From Centrapalus pauciflorus (taxonomy: Eukaryota; Streptophyta; Magnoliopsida; Asterales; Asteraceae): a stretch of 64,000 nucleotides of DNA. A program made the position numbers and the translations under genes. The stretch covers positions 186,001 through 250,000 of the forward strand of contig JAANYP010004239.1 of NCBI GenBank assembly GCA_020465985.1, read 5' to 3'. Below the pieces are notes generated by a model. The model was not told the DNA's origin. It did no database searches and saw nothing but the letters and a program-made list of their open reading frames with translations. How positions within the stretch are numbered: the first letter of the stretch is position 1; each line of letters opens with the position of its first letter. Positions 12,673-27,268 of this stretch are shown here, one piece after another.

Positions 12673-13225
12673 GGGCTAAAGCCGTACAACAGCAGTGTAC
12701 TATTTAAGGTGTATCGATATAGTATATGTACTTTTTATATTGTTAATATGATACATTTACTTTTTTATGATTAGTTATTTCGTCTAGCTTTGCGCAGTTG
12801 TGGAAGAATCGTCGATACTAACTTGTTCACCGTTGGATCTGCGTGAAATTTGAGGAGAAGCTTCGCAACAAATAGTTCTTCGATCTGGAAGGTGGAGATC
12901 GTCATTGGAGATTTCTACAGAGGTCTGTAGGTGTTTGAAGTTGGTTGTGCTGTGTGATTTCTCCTACCAGATTATCACAATGACGAGAGAGTGTATTTGA
13001 TGCTTCAATTATGGAAATTTGAACACTAATTAAAAATTTTTTTCACTCTTAACAGGTATAGCCAGTAACCGGTTACCAAAGGTATCATATTGGTATGAAA
13101 AATGTAGTACACGTATCAAATTTGAACGATTCAGAAAGTACACGTGTAATATGAATAATTAAAATAGTACACGTACCATATTGATACATTTTAAAAAGTA
13201 CACAACTATTCTACGACTTTAACCC
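12673..13225. mobile_element. Mutator-like foldback with non-repeat core (possible Pack-MULE)
   Basis: The ends are inverted: GGGCTAAAGCCGTACAA on the left and CGGGTTAAAGTCGTAGAA on the minus strand at the right. A 9-bp duplication with one mismatch flanks it (GCTTATGTA at 12664-12672, GATTATGTA at 13226-13234). The core, about 12785-13010, is GC-richer and unlike the arms, as expected for captured host sequence, but I cannot name a source gene. Confidence 0.7.
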
Positions 13226-13234
13226 GATTATGTA

Positions 13235-13664
13235 TGATGATATACTTATTATGTATATACTGTGATTATCATGATATATGACATAACAACTCTATGGTAA
13301 CTTATTGCAAGAAATAAACAAAGAGACTATATATAATATTATTTATAAAAATGGAATATTTTTCATAAAAAAGTTATATAAAATCTAAATTTTTTTATAA
13401 AAAATTTATACTTATTCATTTCAAGTCTACATGACAGTTCATGTGAAACTCATATAACATTTATGACAATTTTATTCTCATTTTTAGATTTAGAGTTTTA
13501 AACCCCTTGATTAAAATGCCATCAACGGAGGTTATATGATTTTCTAATAAAATGAGAAAGTAAAAGAGAGGATAAAAGTTATAAAAATTATATGAATTTT
13601 CCTAATAAATGCATTAATTTTTATAAAATATTATGATGTAGTGATGTGACAACAACATGAATTG
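13235..13664. other. AT-rich intergenic sequence
   Basis: No gene or terminal repeat is visible here. Confidence 0.5.
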
Positions 13665-13672
13665 TAATGTAG

Positions 13673-14700
13673 ACCATGGTTGTTAAGATAGCGACTAAGA
13701 TCGTAGGATCGGTCGATCTTACCAAGTGATTTTGAGTTGGATCGGTGTAAGATTGTTTTTTAATAAGATCGGACGTAGGATCGTGGGATCATTCGTAACA
13801 TTGTAGGATCGATCACCGATCCGACCTACATTTTACTCTATCCGGACAATTTTAACCGGGTTCCCATGCAGGAGCGGACCCAAATAGAATTGGGGGGTGA
13901 CACGTGTCACCGGTCCTTTCGTCAAGAACTTTATTACGTAATGTAATTTTTTACGATTTTTTGTATGTGCAACCGGTGGTTTTTTGAACGTGCAACTGTG
14001 CTTTTTAAATATTAAAACGTAATTAGGATAATTTAATCAAAAAATTATATAATCTTCAATCAAATAAATAAATTTATAGTATAATTATTTATAATTTAAT
14101 GTAACAAATAAAAAACAATGAATTAATAATATAACACCGAAAATTAAATATCAAATAAGTCATTATTATTTATTATTTTGGTTCATTTCATCAAACTCAA
14201 TACCATTAATCTTATTCAATCCCAAAATTTATGAAATTTCAATCAATATTATCGGCTGTTAACCCGACCCGACCAATCTAATTAATAAATTTGTAAAATT
14301 GGAAACACGACTTAAATTTGTGCCACCGGCAACCAAAAATCCTGGGTCCGGCACTGTTCCCATAAGATCGTTTACCGATTCGATCTAACCTTTTACCTAG
14401 ATACAACCATTTTATCCATTAGGATCATAAGTAAAATTATAGGATGTATGATTGATTGACTTTTTTGGATGATCATAAACATTTTATATATAAATATACG
14501 TTGTTTTCCTATTTATTGTATAAATTTTTTTTAAATTTTATATAATTAATTTACAATTTAAGATCACAAATTATAATACCTACAAAAAAAATTAAAAGTA
14601 GTGATTTTGTGGTAGGATTTTTCGATTCCGATCCGATCCTACGATCCCGATATTGCAGAGACGAAAACGATCCTAGGTAAGATCTCGATCTTGAAAACCT
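13673..14700. mobile_element. hAT-like MITE containing a nested hAT-like MITE
   Basis: Inverted ends rich in GATCGTAGGATCG-type words face each other. An 8-bp duplication with one mismatch flanks the element (TAATGTAG at 13665-13672, TGATGTAG at 14701-14708). Its core is interrupted by the element at 13868-14355. No transposase is present. Confidence 0.65.
13868..14355. mobile_element. Nested hAT-type MITE, 8-bp target duplication
   Basis: The ends are GCAGGAGCGGACCC and, on the minus strand, AGTGCCGGACCC. The exact 8-bp repeat GTTCCCAT occurs at 13860-13867 and 14356-14363. The interior is AT-rich and non-coding. Confidence 0.85.
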
Positions 14701-14854
14701 TGATGTAGGCTTGAAATGGCTAACTATTTTTTATAGAAAGTAATGTTTGGTTCCTTTTAATCGAGTGTAGTTAAACTTGCCTTACATTTGATCGAATTAC
14801 GTTATACTTGTAGTGCTTTTTATGAGTGAATTACATTGAGAAATTTCATATTTT

Positions 14855-15708
14855 ATAGGGTTACTATTGAAAAAAACTATCATAATTTTACAGGTTTATC
14901 AGTTTAGTCTATTAATATTATTTTTTTAAACCAATTTAGTCATCATGTTATTTTTTATTATTGAAATTGTAAAATTTGTTATCGATAACTTGTTGTTCAT
15001 GTTAAAAAAACAATGTCACATTTTAGTTTAAGTATTGTGTTGAAAAAAAAATCATCATGTTTTCATTATTTATCAGTTTGGTCCCTAAAACATTTTTTCA
15101 TTAGAATAATCAAAATGTTAAAATGGTTTACTAAAATATGATATAACTGATTGCTTAAACACATCAATTCTACAATGGATTCAGTATGAAAAAAATCATA
15201 GTAGTTAGCGGTGTAATCTAGCCTAATAGGGTTGATTATCAGCAAGCTCAAGCTCAAGCTCGATAATGAAACTTGAGTTCGAAACTCGATTCGAGTCTAA
15301 AATTTGAAACTCGAGCTTGGCTTGATAAACTACTCGACACTATCGGACTCGGCTCGACTCGATTAAATTCAGGATAAAAGAAATCGAAAAATACAAAAGA
15401 TTCAATCTAATATTATCCCAACAATAAATCAAGAAGGGTAAAAATATAAAAATGTAATTTTAGGTTTGTGGTTGTATAACATTAGTGATAAAAATATAAT
15501 ATTACAAAGTTGAAGAAGGGTAAACATGTAAACTTAGGTTCGATTAGGCTTGTGAGTCTATCGAGAAGACTTATTTTAATACTTGAGCTCGACTCGATTC
15601 TTCTTGAGCAGCTCGAGCTTGGTTTTTTTATAACAAACGCTAAAGAAATAACATAAGAACAATTATGACAAAAATAAAACTGAGAGACCAAACTAATATA
15701 AACACAAA
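14855..15708. mobile_element. Degenerate foldback region with nested CTCGAG-rich MITE
   Basis: Words such as GAAAAAAA-CATCATG and AGTTTGGTCCC occur in inverted orientation near 15040-15090 and 15680-15710, suggesting one foldback element. Inside, 15195-15640 has inverted CTCGAGCTTGG and GACTCGATT words of a second short element. I could not fix target duplications for either. Confidence 0.4.
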
Positions 15709-15739
15709 AACATGATGTTTTTTTCAGTATTAATTGAAG

Positions 15740-18005
<2,266 letters not shown>

Positions 18006-18010
18006 TATAT

Positions 18011-18364
<354 letters not shown>

Positions 18365-18644
18365 TGAGATCATTGCGAAACCTAAATTTAGTGTAGAACT
18401 GTAGAACCAATATCGTCCATAACTTAGATTAATCTAATGGTCTTGATTAAAACCATCAAGTTTGTAATTAGCGAAAAAAATATTGATATTAGTGACGAAT
18501 TAATTATTTGAGTGGTAAAAAAAAAGGAAAAGATTGGAAATAGCAAAAAGATTGACATTAGCAAAATAAATATCATTTTTCTTTAAATTAAAATAACATT
18601 AATATGAATAATTTTTAAATCAAAAAAATTATACCATAAAAACG
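18365..18644. other. AT-rich flank of the copia element
   Basis: No gene is visible. This is the outer flank at the 3' LTR side of the minus-strand copia element; the matching target duplication at the other side is lost. Confidence 0.5.
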
Positions 18645-19305
18645 TGTCAGGATCTGAATGTAACTACCCAAGATTAACTGATTTGAATTGATCAGAGTAT
18701 AAAACAATAATCTTGTATTGAATCAAAGTCTAATTAAGAAGTTTGCGGAATAACACTTAATTATTTTAATAAAAGGTTTGAGAATCCATAACAGATAAAT
18801 ATAAATGAATAAACAAAATTGCTTGTATTGCTGAACTGAATGATTACAATCACCTCTAATCTGTTTGATTAGACGAAGAACACAAATTGTTCTTAGGGTT
18901 TTACAACCTTAGAGGCTTATGAAAACTTAAACAAAAAGCAATTACAAACTTGAACGTGCAGAAACTTGATACAATAGAAAAACCTATTATATGTATTTAT
19001 AATGCTTTCTGATTTGTTTCCTTGAAGGACTCTGACTTCTCTGATAGTAGATATACTGGAATCTTCGTGTAAATATCTTTTCCTGAATATCAGCACTTTC
19101 TGTTTATGAAACTGTTGAGCATCATGAATCACTTAGCAACTTGAACAGAGCAGCTTGAGTGAATTTACTCTGGCAGCTTGAACTTTTATACTAGCAGCTC
19201 GAACTTCTTCAACTAACAGCATGAACTTTGTACTTACACAGAAAATCTACTAACAGTCTGAGAAATCTAACTAACAGTTTGAACTACTTAGAATATTTCC
19301 CAACA
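18645..19305 (-). repeat. Copia 3' LTR (661 bp)
   Basis: The unit is bounded by TG at 18645 and CA at 19305. On the minus strand it begins TGTTGGGAAATA directly after the polypurine stretch AGGGGAAGAT (about 19306-19315). The part 18645-19132 matches 38037-38524 with few substitutions. The remaining ~173 bp exist only here. Confidence 0.9.
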
Positions 19306-19407
19306 ATCTTCCCCTAACTTAAATTCTTTACATAAGATTTTAAGTTCTATACAAATAAGGAAATAAAACAAGTAAACTGTTATTTACAAACCAAGGCTTT
19401 CAAAAAC

Positions 19408-20142
19408 TTACAACTGTGCAAGTTTCTGATTGACTGCCTTCAAAAATTCTTTCTTCATATCTTCTCTATCACAATATATTCTTACTAATCTCATCTGAAG
19501 TAACAAAGCCTTTGGAAGATCATAAAATTCAAAATTGAAGAACATACCGGATCCATTTGCAAATCTGATTCTGTAAGTCTTTGATTTAACAAACAGATCA
19601 ACTTTTGCAATCTTCATCTCCTTGGCATCTTCTATATCTTTCCTTATAGACTCAGGATCAAAAATGCTTTTTAGGTCTTTGATAGCCTGCTTGACCTGTG
19701 GAAGAGAGGATCTGACTTGGGTCACAGACCCAACATTATGCATTCTTGTGAGCTCATCTCTGGTCATCCCCTGGACTATATGCATCATACTTTTATATTC
19801 TTCCTCAGGACCAGTTTCTCTTCTTACTACAAAATGATATCTTAAGTCAATGTTATCCATTGGCTTAGCATACCAGTAAGTAATAAGAGGTTTTGAGAAA
19901 TCATGCTGGTCGAGGGTCTTTTCAATCTCCATTACTTTCTGCAGCTGATGCTCAAACAACACACTTTTAACCTGATCAAGCTTTGCCTGTGAAATTGTAT
20001 CTGATTGGGGAATGAAAACAACAGCTTGACCAGAAGGAGCAGTATCACTTTCACCAGCTTGATCCTTGATTATATCATCTTTCACTGGTTCTTGTTGACT
20101 TTGAACTTCTTGGGAGACTCTGGCTACCTTTCGTTTATCCAT
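19408..20142 (-). pseudogene. Copia third ORF, C-terminal part
   Basis: This open segment of 244 codons is the downstream part of the extra ORF that follows copia pol; the upstream part lies at 29489-31510 beyond the gypsy insertion. It is lysine- and glutamate-rich, with a region around residues 85-110 (ITYWYAKPMD, HFVVRR) and a more globular C-terminus. I know no catalytic motif for this family. Such downstream ORFs in Sireviruses are often called envelope-like, but I see no clear transmembrane segment. Just upstream a TAG codon and a frame change separate it from the rest, so the apparent Met start is probably not the original one. Confidence 0.65.
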
Positions 20143-20166
20143 CTATTTATCATGGATGTCTTGTAG

Positions 20167-22369
20167 TGTAACAACCTAACTTTAGATCTAGTCGTAAAAT
20201 CAGTAATATTTTGAGCCGATAATGTAATGATGTTACATTATTTGAATTATAATTTAATTAAGTAATGAAATGTTTAATTAAATTATATAAATATTTATAT
20301 TATGAATTAATAAATTATTAAAGAAAATTAAATAAAAGAGATATAATATACAAAAATGAAAGTGGGTTAGCTAGCAAATATAACTAGATGAAGTATATAA
20401 ACGAAAATTATATTCAAAATTTCAGATTTACTCTCTCTCTCTAACTCTCTCTCTCTCTAACTTTCTCTCTCTACTCTCTCTCTACCTTCTCTCTAAAATT
20501 TCTTCCAAACCGACCGTCCGATTATCAAGATATATATACCGTTAGGAAGATCTCGGAGAATACTACACAAATATACTATCTTCTGCGTGATTTCATACGA
20601 ATTTGAGGTAAGAATTTATATTTTTACGTTTCGTATATATTTCGGTATTTTCGAGTTGCTAGTTTAATGAAATCTAAAGCTATTTTTATGGAAATTAACT
20701 AGAATAAGTATAATATAATCGAACATAGGCTTAATATTGATCATATTTGTGAATTATGCCTTAGAAATTCATGTTTTAGAGTTATAAATATGATCAGATT
20801 CGAGAATGTTAAGATCAGATTCGAAAATGCATAGAACAGACTCGAAATGGAATTAAACTCGAAATATATTCGAATCTAACCATTAGATTCGAAAGGAGTT
20901 GATTTCGAATCTAATCCCCTAGACTCGAAATTGTTGTTCTCGAATCTGATTAGCTAGATTCGAACCATTGACTTCGAATCTATCTTCCCTAGTTTAGAAT
21001 CTGTTGATTTCGAATCTATTTTCCCTAGAATCTAAAGAGCTAGTTTCGAATCTATTCCCTAGAATCTAATATGTGTGTGTTCGAATCTAATAACCTAAAC
21101 TCGAATTATGCTCATTTGAATCTAAGCCATTCGAATCTAACTCAAATAGATTCGAATTTAGCATTTTTCGAATCTATTCCTTTTAATTCAAAGAAGGAGT
21201 TATGAACGAACAAGTTATCAGAATCAGATAAAATAAAGATTTAAAGATAAAAGACGATGATATTAATATGATTTGATATGATAAATTTTGGACAGGTTCA
21301 GTGAAATCCTGAACAAAGATTTAAAGATTTACAAAGCGGGTCAGATTTGATTTGACAGAGAATAGATTGAGATAAAATCCTGAGATAACTCAGGTGGCAG
21401 ATTCATATATCTGTTTGACCAAGACCCAACACTGTGAGTTATAGATATTCAGATTGAACATGCATAGATCCGATTGAGATATATTGTTGTTGATAGATTA
21501 ATTGATATTCATTTATCAGCTGGATTGAGACCTGTGCACACCATGGATGGGTGTTGCCCAGTGGATCATGATAGCTATTTGACTATCTTTTCATATTGCA
21601 TTTAATATTGCTTCAGACTTTGCTTTATGATTCATTGCTATCATGACTGCTATAGACATATGCTTACATCATTGATCAGACATTTGATAGATTGATTTAG
21701 CTTGACTAGCCCTTATGGTCTATTGTTCTAAACCCGGCTATTTCACCAGTTCTTATGAACTTGGTAATGACCTCCGATGTTCCGCCATATTGACTTACTG
21801 GTAGCTAGCCCAGTATGTGGCTGATCCCCACGATTTAAGCGTGAGTGTGGCTTGAACATCATCCGATTCTATGAATCTATATCTCAATCATGAGGGCTGT
21901 AGCGGCAGCCAAGACATATCACGCTTAGATTTATGACTCCGCTTGACACGCATGTTAATATTGAAAATCTATAAACTCACTAAGCTTTGCTTACAGATGT
22001 TGCATTATAATTTTACAGGTAAAGGCAAAGGAAAGTCACCTGCCGGACCTAGTTCTTAGGTCTACAAAGAATCAAGTCGAAGTTTTCATTGACCACTACT
22101 CAACAAAATATTTCGGTACTGATTGGCAGATGAAACTGTGGTGGTATGGGTAGATTGAATTGATTATCTGATGACATGAACTAGATTCGAAAGTACCCTT
22201 TATAAGTTTAATTTGAAAACCGTAACTGTATTAAACTTAAATCCTAATATTTTGTACTGTAATTTTTAATTCCGCAATTAATTACTCTATCTTAGTTATG
22301 GTTGATATCGTATTGCATGATGTGGGACCTAGACTGGTGAGAACTGCCCCGTAAGGGGTGGTCTTCACA
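20167..22369 (+). repeat. Gypsy 5' LTR (2203 bp)
   Basis: Begins TGTAACAACC and ends CTTCACA. It contains a TATA box near 20394, a CT-rich tract (20430-20500) and a cluster of TTCGAATCT/AGATTCGAA words at about 20810-21190. Confidence 0.95.
20394..20500 (+). promoter_or_regulatory. Probable LTR promoter: TATA box and CT-rich initiator region
   Basis: TATATAA at 20394-20400 is followed 30-100 bp downstream by long CTCTCT tracts, a common arrangement for plant retrotransposon transcription starts. The same layout occurs in the 3' LTR at 27496-27600. The start site is inferred. Confidence 0.55.
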
Positions 22370-22372
22370 GGA

Positions 22373-22384
22373 TGGTATCAGAGC
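22373..22384 (+). promoter_or_regulatory. Gypsy primer-binding site (tRNA-iMet)
   Basis: TGGTATCAGAGC begins three bases after the 5' LTR end. It is the standard complement of the 3' end of plant initiator methionine tRNA. Confidence 0.9.
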
Positions 22385-22568
22385 ACTAGTTTGAGTGAAT
22401 CAAGTATTACGTGAGTATACTTGATCTCAAACTGAAGCAATACATATGTATCAATCATTTAGGTGGTTTGAACTGAGATAGGATGTACAGACTATTAGGA
22501 TGGGAAAAAGGGTACATAGATCTAAGTCTATAAACTGATAGTTAATTGATTTTAATTTTCAGTAGAAG

Positions 22569-25500
22569 ATGTCAGGATCAGGATCAGGTGACATACCAAG
22601 CAACATGACCCCACAACAAATGTTTGAGATGATGCAACAATTACTAGCACAACACTCAGAACAACAGAATAAGATTATGCAAGAACAGTTTCAGGCCAGA
22701 GATGAGGCCGAAGCTAAAAGACGTAATGATAAGAAAAATAAGCGAAAAGATAAGCAAGTCCAGAATGAAGAATCTGATTCTGATAATTCAAATCCAGAAA
22801 CCCAAATAGCTCAGCCAAAAGGCTGCAAATTTAAAGATTTTAAAGCAAGCGGTGCCCTGAACTTCGAGGGTACTGTAGATCCGATTCAGGCGATGGATTG
22901 GATCAGTCATACGGAAGAAATTTTTAGAATCTCTGACTGTTTAGATTCTAAGAAAGTGAGCTACGCGTCTGCGTTGTTTGTTGGAGCTGCCCGTGCCTGG
23001 TGGAAAACCCAGCGAAGTATCTATGGTGAGGAGGTGATTCAGACTTTAGAATGGGAGCAGTTTCTTGAAATGTTCAATGCAAAGTACTGCCCGGTCGACC
23101 AGCGAGATAAAATGGAAGTACAACTGATGCAGCTGACTCAGGGAACGAAGACAGTCGACGAATACGAGCACGAGTTTTCGCGATTATGCGGTTATTCTTC
23201 ATACCAAGTTGCTACCGAAGAAAGAAAGATGAATAGATTCCGGGTAGGACTCAATCCTAGATACAAACATCCCATGAGCGCGATCAAATACAAGAGCTAT
23301 CTGGAAATGGTAGAAGCAGCGAGACAGATTGAGCGAGGGTACTTAGAATACGGCGATCAGCTATACGCTCCGTCTACCAATCCGATGAATCCGTCTCCTC
23401 CAAAGAAACAGCGATTTGGCAGATTCTTTAAGCCAAATAAATCTCAGTCTCAGCAATCCTATCAGCATAGTTCACAACCGAAAGCGCAAGCCTACTCACT
23501 GACAAACGAGCCGCGATTCTGCAAGAGATGCAGAAAGTCTCACATGGGACTATGTAATCCGGATGACGTTACTTGCTTCGCGTGCAACATGATCGGCCAT
23601 AGTAGTGAAGAATGTCCACAGCAGGGACGTGGATGTGCGAAATGTGGAAAAAGAGGACACTTCATGTATCAGTGTCGTAGCGGGCCGCGTTATCAGTCTC
23701 AATCATCTGCAGGAGGTTTTTCGGGGAAAAGTTCTGCTACAACGCCAACTGCACGGACTCGAGCATTCCAAATAACGGCTGAAGAGGCGAGAGAAACACC
23801 TGACGTAGTCACCGGTACGTTTCTGTTAAATACGATACCTGCTCGCGTATTATTTGATTCTGGCGCAAGTCGTTCTTTCATATCGACTTCTTTTGCATCA
23901 AGATTATCTAAGTTCCCATCAAAGCTTCCTGTTGTACTTGACATTGAGACAGCCAGTAACAGCTATGTTATGGCTGATTCTGTTTATCGAAACTGCACTC
24001 CACTAGTCGATAATATTGTATTCAATCTCGACCTCATCCCGATTCCTTTAAAAGAATTTGATGTCATCATCGGCATGGATTGGCTAATGAACAACGAGGC
24101 CACAATTATCTGCAACCGACGAGTAATCAGAATCAAATCTTCAGACGGCCGAGTACTTGAGATCAAGGGCGAGAAGCGGAAAGATGCGCATTGTTTTATA
24201 TCTGTAGAAAAGGCTCACAAATACTTGTCTAAAGGTCACGACTCTTACCTTTGCTATGTTTCATCTGAATCTAACTCCGAAGCTCAAAAGAAACCTTTAT
24301 CCGATATTCCTATCGTCTGTGAGTTCCCAGACGTATTTCCTGACGATATTTCCGGAGTGCCACCGGAACGACAAGTCGAGTTCAGTATTGACTTGGTTCC
24401 TGGTGCGGCTCCTATCGCAAAAAGCTCCATACAGACTTGCACCTGCAGAAATGCAGGAAATGTCAAAGCAACTGCAAGAGCTGTTGGAGAAGGGGTTTAT
24501 CCGACCGAGTTCTTCTCCGTGGGGTGCACCAGTACTATTTGTTAAAAAGAAAGACGGAACTTTCCGTATGTGCATCGACTACCGCGAGTTGAACAAGGTT
24601 ACAATAAAGAATAAGTATCCTCTGCCCAGAATCGATGATCTGTTTGATCAGTTACAAGGAGTCAGTTACTTTTCGAAAATAGATCTCCGATCTGGGTATC
24701 ATCAGTAAAAAGTCAGAGAAGAAGATGTTCCAAAGACAGCCTTCCGTACAAGATACGGTCATTACGAATTTCTCGTAATGCCGTTTGGATTAACGAATGC
24801 ACCAGCGGCGTTCATGGATCTCATGAATCGCGTGTGCAGACCAATGTTGGATAAATCAGTTATCGTGTTCATAGACGATATTCTGATTTACTCCAAAACG
24901 GAGGCTGATCATTCTATTCATTTACGACAGTTGCTAGAGTTGTTGAGAAAAGAAAGACTCTATGCAAAGTTTTCTAAGTGCGAATTCTGGCTCAGACAGG
25001 TATAATTTCTATTATATAAGTCTTGAGCTGTTTCCTTAACTATTCTATGATTCACCTCAGAATTTGAATTTCTATCTTGATTCTTATAGATCCAGTTCCT
25101 TGGCCATGTTGTTTCTGGCGAAGGAATTTCCGTTGATCCTTCGAAAGTCGAGGCTGTTCAGAAGTGGCAAACACCTCGCAATGCCTCAGAGATAAGAAGT
25201 TTCCTTGGATTGGCCGGTTATTATCGGCGATTCATAAAGGACTTCTCAAAGATTGCTGTGCCGCTTACAATGTTAACACGAAAGAATACTCCTTTCGTTT
25301 GGACTGATAAACAGCAAGAGGCATTTGACATTCTGAAGCAAAAGCTTATTCAAGCGCCGATTCTAGCCTTACCAGAAGGTAATGATGATTTCGTTGTCTA
25401 TAGCGATGCATCTGGTACTGGTTTAGGATGTGTTCTGATGCAAAGGGGAAAAGTAATTGCCTATGCTTCAAGGCAATTAAAAGATTATGAGAAGAATGCA

Positions 25501-27234
25501 CCAACTCATGATCTTGAGTTGGCTGCTGTTACCTTTGCATTGAAAATCTGGCGTCACTATCTTTATGGGACTCGGTGTCAGCTCTACACCGATCATAAGA
25601 GTCTCAAATACCTTTTCACTCAAAAAGATCTTAACATGAAACAGCGTCGATCCTTGGAGCTTATCAAGGATTATGATTGTGAGATCTTGTATCATCCCGG
25701 CAAAGCAAATGTTGTCGCGGATGCGTTGAGTAGAAAAGTGTATCCTGAAAAGTGCTGCTATGCCCTAACTCCAGTTATATTCTCTTCTGATCTTATTGAA
25801 GACATCAGAGTTGCTCAAACTGAAGCACTGAAAGAAGAGAATATTGATTCTGAAAATCTTAAAGGGCAATTACAATTTCTGACTCTGAACCATTTGGGAC
25901 TTCACTGTCTCAAGGGAAACCGAATTTGGGTTCCTAAATATGGTTCTATTCGTAGCACTCTTCTATCCGAAGCTCATCAGTCCAAGTTATCTGTTCATCC
26001 TGGCAGCTCAAAGATGTACTTTGATCTGAAAGCTGACTATTGGTGGCCAGGAATGAAGAAAGACATCGGAAAATGTGTTGAAAGCTGTAAAGTATGTCAG
26101 ATGGTTAAGGCAGAACACCAGAAACCCTTCGGGGATATGCAACCACTGCCAGTTCCTGAATGGAAGTGGGAGCATATAACAATGGACTTCATTACGAAGC
26201 TGCCAAAGACCAAAAGACAGCACGACTCCATCTGGGTAGTCGTTGACCGATTAACGAAATCAGCACATTTCATTCCGATGAAAGAAACATATTCTCTCGA
26301 TAGATTGGCGCAGCTGTATATCTCTGAAATTATTTCTCGTCACGGTGTGCCGAAGTCTATCGTATCTGATCGTGATAGTCGCTTCACATCCAGATTCTGG
26401 CAAGCACTACAAGAAGGGATGGGTACTCGGATTTCTATGAGTACTGCTTATCATCCAAATGCAGATGGCCAGAGTGAGCGTACTATCTTAACTCTTGAAG
26501 ATATGCTTCGTGCCTGCGTTCTTGATTTAGGTGGTAACTGGGATGACCACTTGCCGTTGGTCGAATTTTCATACAATAACAGTTATCATTCAACGATCAA
26601 GATGGCCCCTTTTGAAGCTTTATACGGAAGAAAGTGCAGAACTCCTACCTGTTGGCGCGAAACAGGTGAATCGCCAATAGCAGGACCTGCCCTTCTACAG
26701 TTGACTCACGAGAAGATTCAACTAGTTAGAAGGAATATTCTTGAAGCTCAAAGCAGGCAGAAGTCATATTATGACAATCGGCATAGATCAATCAGTTTTG
26801 CAGTTAACGATTGGGTGATGCTGAAAGTATCCCCAATGAAGAATGTGGTGCGGTTCATTAAAAGAAACAAGCTAGCTCCGAGATTTATTGGTCCGTTCAA
26901 GATTGTGGAAAAGATTGGAAATCAATCTTATCGTCTTGAACTACCGGCTGACTTAGCTGGAATACATCCTGTATTTCATGTCAGTCATCTGAGAAAGAGT
27001 TTAGCTGACGAAAGGGAAGTTCAGATACCACATGTTAACCTGCAGATTGATGAGAAGCTTCGCGTGGTTGAAGAGCCAGAACGTATTCTGGACTCGAAGA
27101 CCAAAAAGCTTCGGAATAAAGAGATACAGATGGTGCTCGTCCAGTGGAAACACCACAAAGGTTCGCATAAGTCTTGGGAATCGAGAGATGTTATGAAAGC
27201 TAATTATCCAAGTCTGTTCGAACATAGCTAACTT
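22569..27234 (+). CDS. Gypsy Gag-Pol polyprotein (frameshift, one stop, intron-like segment)
   Basis: ATG at 22569. Gag: retrotransposon gag domain (about residues 80-260), then two CCHC knuckles (CFACNMIGHSSEEC, CAKCGKRGHFMYQC). Protease: LFDSGASRSF. Frame is lost at a run of five A (24419-24423); the reverse transcriptase continues in the +1 frame, with FIDD as active site. An in-frame TAA follows GYHQ near 24706. A 90-nt GT-AG segment (25000-25089) interrupts the polymerase. Downstream: RNase H (YSDASGTGLG), integrase zinc finger (HPGSSK, CVESCKVC) and DDE core (MDFITKLPK, SDRDSRF, YHPNADGQSE), then a chromodomain-like tail with LVQW and SWE. It ends near 27231. The cassette makes virus-like particles and integrates cDNA. 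Only the two lesions break an otherwise full polyprotein. Confidence 0.9.
25000..25089 (+). other. Putative 90-nt spliceosomal intron in reverse transcriptase
   Basis: The coding frame ends ...CAG at 24999 and resumes ATCCAG at 25090 in the same frame. Between lie GTATAA at the 5' side and TTCTTATAG at the 3' side, T-rich sequence and an in-frame TAA at 25003. Exon-side residues join as WLRQ / IQFLGH, which keeps the usual gypsy motif, so precise removal restores the domain. Confidence 0.7.
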
Positions 27235-27268
27235 CGGGGACGAAGTTTGTGCGTGGTGGAGCCCATTC

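Noticed and set aside
24256..24708. Separate gene starting before the reverse transcriptase
   Set aside because: It is the +1 continuation of the gypsy gag-pol after a single-base shift.
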